Assembly: GCA_947177675.1 (NCBI GenBank)
Contig: CAMWVK010000071.1
Coordinates: forward strand, 1-7,244
Length of the DNA: 7,244 bases
From: an uncultured Mucispirillum sp.
GTDB taxonomy: Bacteria; Chrysiogenota; Deferribacteres; Deferribacterales; Mucispirillaceae
Direction: 5' to 3'
Shown here: positions 6,171 through 7,244 of the stretch, piece by piece
Position numbering within the stretch: position 1 is the first letter of the stretch
Layout: every line of letters starts with the position of its first letter
Translations under genes and position numbers: made by a program
The notes under the pieces: generated by a model
The model's database searches: none
Told to the model about the DNA's origin: nothing
The model's input: the letters and a program-made list of their open reading frames with translations, nothing else

Positions 6171-6910
6171 AACTGCCCGCTTATACATTGATTAGTAAGT
6201 GTTCCTATATTATCAATAGTAATATCTATTTTATCATTATGCTGCACTTCTACTGCTGCACTTGGTGTGCCTGTTAAAATAATATCTCCCGGAAGTAATG
6301 TCATTATATTAGAAAGATAAGATATTTGACAGGCAATATCAAATATCATATTTTTTGTAGAGCCAGACTGTACAAGCTCGCCATTTTTATATGTATTTAT
6401 CATAATATCAGAAACATCTATATCTGTAACTATGCAGGGACCAAGTGGAGTGAAAGTATCAAAAAATTTACCCATTGTAACTGTTAAATCCTGCTCCTTT
6501 TGTGGAGCTGTAATATCATTTGCAATAGTATATCCTAAAATATGCTGCATAACATGGCACTCTGCAACATTCTTTGCTTTCTTGCTAATAATTACTGCCA
6601 GTTCGCCCTCTATTCTGACAGTCTCACTTTTAGGAAGTATAATATTTTCATTATGAGCAATAATAGAGCTTTGCGGCTTTATAAATATTTTTGGATTTCC
6701 TATTTCTTCTCTTTTACCGTTATAGTTTTTACGAAAACCAATTATTTTTGAGGGAATGACAGGTGGAAGTATTACTACATCATTTATATTTTCAGTTTCA
6801 GCAGAAAGAGAGTAATCGTGAAATATTGTGCCATTAATTCGTTTTATAATAGAGCCATCTAATATTCCGCGGTATTGAGTCTGCCCTTTTGCATATCTTA
6901 TAAATTTCAT
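6167..6910 (-). CDS. Fumarylacetoacetate hydrolase (FAH)-family protein
   Basis: A 247-residue protein of the FAH superfamily, whose members are metal-dependent hydrolases, decarboxylases, isomerases or tautomerases of beta-keto/enol acids. An N-terminal small domain (about 1-45) precedes the FAH fold. Visible marks are LPPVIPSKIIG (48-58), IEGELAVII (100-108) with presumed metal ligands Glu101 and Glu103, ANDIT (130-134) with presumed ligand Asp132, GKFFDTFTPLGP (147-158) with conserved Lys148, and LPGDIILTGTPS (206-217). Two catalytic-region features are atypical: the His of the usual NYxxHxxE motif is Lys66 (Glu69 is kept), and the TARD segment after the Asp ligand reads TAPQ. The start is well supported by AAGGTGG at 6918-6924, 7 bases upstream. 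It begins one base after the stop of the preceding gene and ends in an ATGA overlap with the next. The substrate is not predictable. Confidence 0.9.
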   Translation of the reverse strand: MKFIRYAKGQTQYRGILDGSIIKRINGTIFHDYSLSAETENINDVVILPPVIPSKIIGFRKNYNGKREEIGNPKIFIKPQSSIIAHNENIILPKSETVRIEGELAVIISKKAKNVAECHVMQHILGYTIANDITAPQKEQDLTVTMGKFFDTFTPLGPCIVTDIDVSDIMINTYKNGELVQSGSTKNMIFDIACQISYLSNIMTLLPGDIILTGTPSAAVEVQHNDKIDITIDNIGTLTNQCISGQL

Positions 6911-6911
6911 A

Positions 6912-7244
6912 TTAACACCACCTTGTTTTTATGTATTCTTCTATATTATCTTGATTTAATTCATTTATTGCAAGTAAAAAAGAGGTTTCATTTATTATTT
7001 TTGAAAATAAAGGGGATGGCTTAAAGCCAAGTGATAAAAGTGTATTTCCATTTACTGCTTTTGCTTTATTAAAATCCATCTCACTGTATAAACTATTTAA
7101 TTTTTCAGATAAATTTTCATCTTGAAAGTTTATTTTAATATATATAATAATATTTTTTATTAAATCAGCATGGCTGAATATAAAATATTTTAGGCTCATA
7201 TCATCACATTGCCTTAAATAATTATAGTCAATGCTGGAATAAAT
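6912..7244 (-). CDS. Partial C-terminal end of a probable CCA-adding enzyme / poly(A) polymerase-family protein
   Basis: The reading frame stays open from the stop at 6912-6914 to the window edge at 7244 (110 codons). The internal ATG at 7199 is therefore probably not the start, and the gene continues outside. The visible part is helical. Near its end it has the block VNGNTLLSLGFKPSPLFSKII, resembling the 'G-x-DLI-x-LG-x-x-PGP-x-x-x-x-IL' tail segment of class II CCA tRNA nucleotidyltransferases and related A-adding or CC-adding enzymes. A helix and an 'IEEYIKTRW' end follow, also typical of that tail. The nucleotidyltransferase and HD-type catalytic domains would lie upstream of the window, so the assignment rests only on this C-terminal resemblance. 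If correct, it would act on tRNA 3' ends. It is the first visible gene of the minus-strand operon, with a 1-base gap to the FAH-family gene. Confidence 0.6.
   Translation of the reverse strand: MYSSIDYNYLRQCDDMSLKYFIFSHADLIKNIIIYIKINFQDENLSEKLNSLYSEMDFNKAKAVNGNTLLSLGFKPSPLFSKIINETSFLLAINELNQDNIEEYIKTRWC

Noticed and set aside
6238..6264. Direct repeat of CTGCACTT
   Set aside because: It falls inside the FAH-family coding region and is explained by codons for similar residues (Ala, Val, Gln, His). No further copies were seen.
1..7244. Defence system, CRISPR array, prophage or transposon
   Set aside because: No spaced repeats, transposase or integrase motifs, terminal inverted repeats, tRNA attachment sites or defence-type domains were seen. 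All coding space is taken by respiratory and housekeeping genes.

Overview
The window is AT-rich (roughly a third G+C by eye) and tightly packed, with gene starts preceded by classical Shine-Dalgarno sites. A predicted outer-membrane beta-barrel with a C-terminal Phe implies a diderm. A Tat-exported molybdenum reductase with its ferredoxin-like subunit and assembly chaperone implies anaerobic respiration. A low-G+C anaerobe of the Deferribacterota (Mucispirillum-like) is my best guess, but this is an inference from composition and gene content, not from any marker gene.

The left part (about 92-5263, + strand) reads as one respiratory operon. Its genes are an outer-membrane porin-like barrel, a DmsA-like molybdopterin catalytic subunit with a twin-arginine signal, a DmsB-like four-cluster [4Fe-4S] subunit, and a TorD/DmsD-family chaperone. 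Spacings are 21 bp, then a 1-bp TAATG overlap, then 73 bp containing a perfect 9-bp hairpin. In the likely scheme the chaperone matures and proofreads the catalytic subunit, Tat exports the AB pair, and the porin admits the substrate to the periplasm. No DmsC/NrfD-type quinol-oxidising membrane anchor gene lies between or directly after these genes. The catalytic subunit has only three of the four cysteines expected for its N-terminal FeS cluster.

The right part (5318-7244, - strand) is a second, convergent, very tight operon. In transcription order it holds the C-terminal end of a probable CCA-adding enzyme/poly(A) polymerase-family protein (cut by the window edge), a fumarylacetoacetate-hydrolase-family protein, a small YkgJ-type cysteine-cluster protein, and dephospho-CoA kinase (coaE). 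Adjacent genes are separated by 1 bp or overlap by 4 and about 8-11 bp. The two operons meet tail to tail across a 54-bp gap containing a 10-bp hairpin.

No gene-free stretch exceeds 300 bases. I saw no RNA genes, insertion sequences, CRISPR arrays or defence genes. The most interesting material is the unusual anchorless DMSO-reductase-like operon and several substitutions at catalytic or ligand positions in otherwise well-conserved enzymes.
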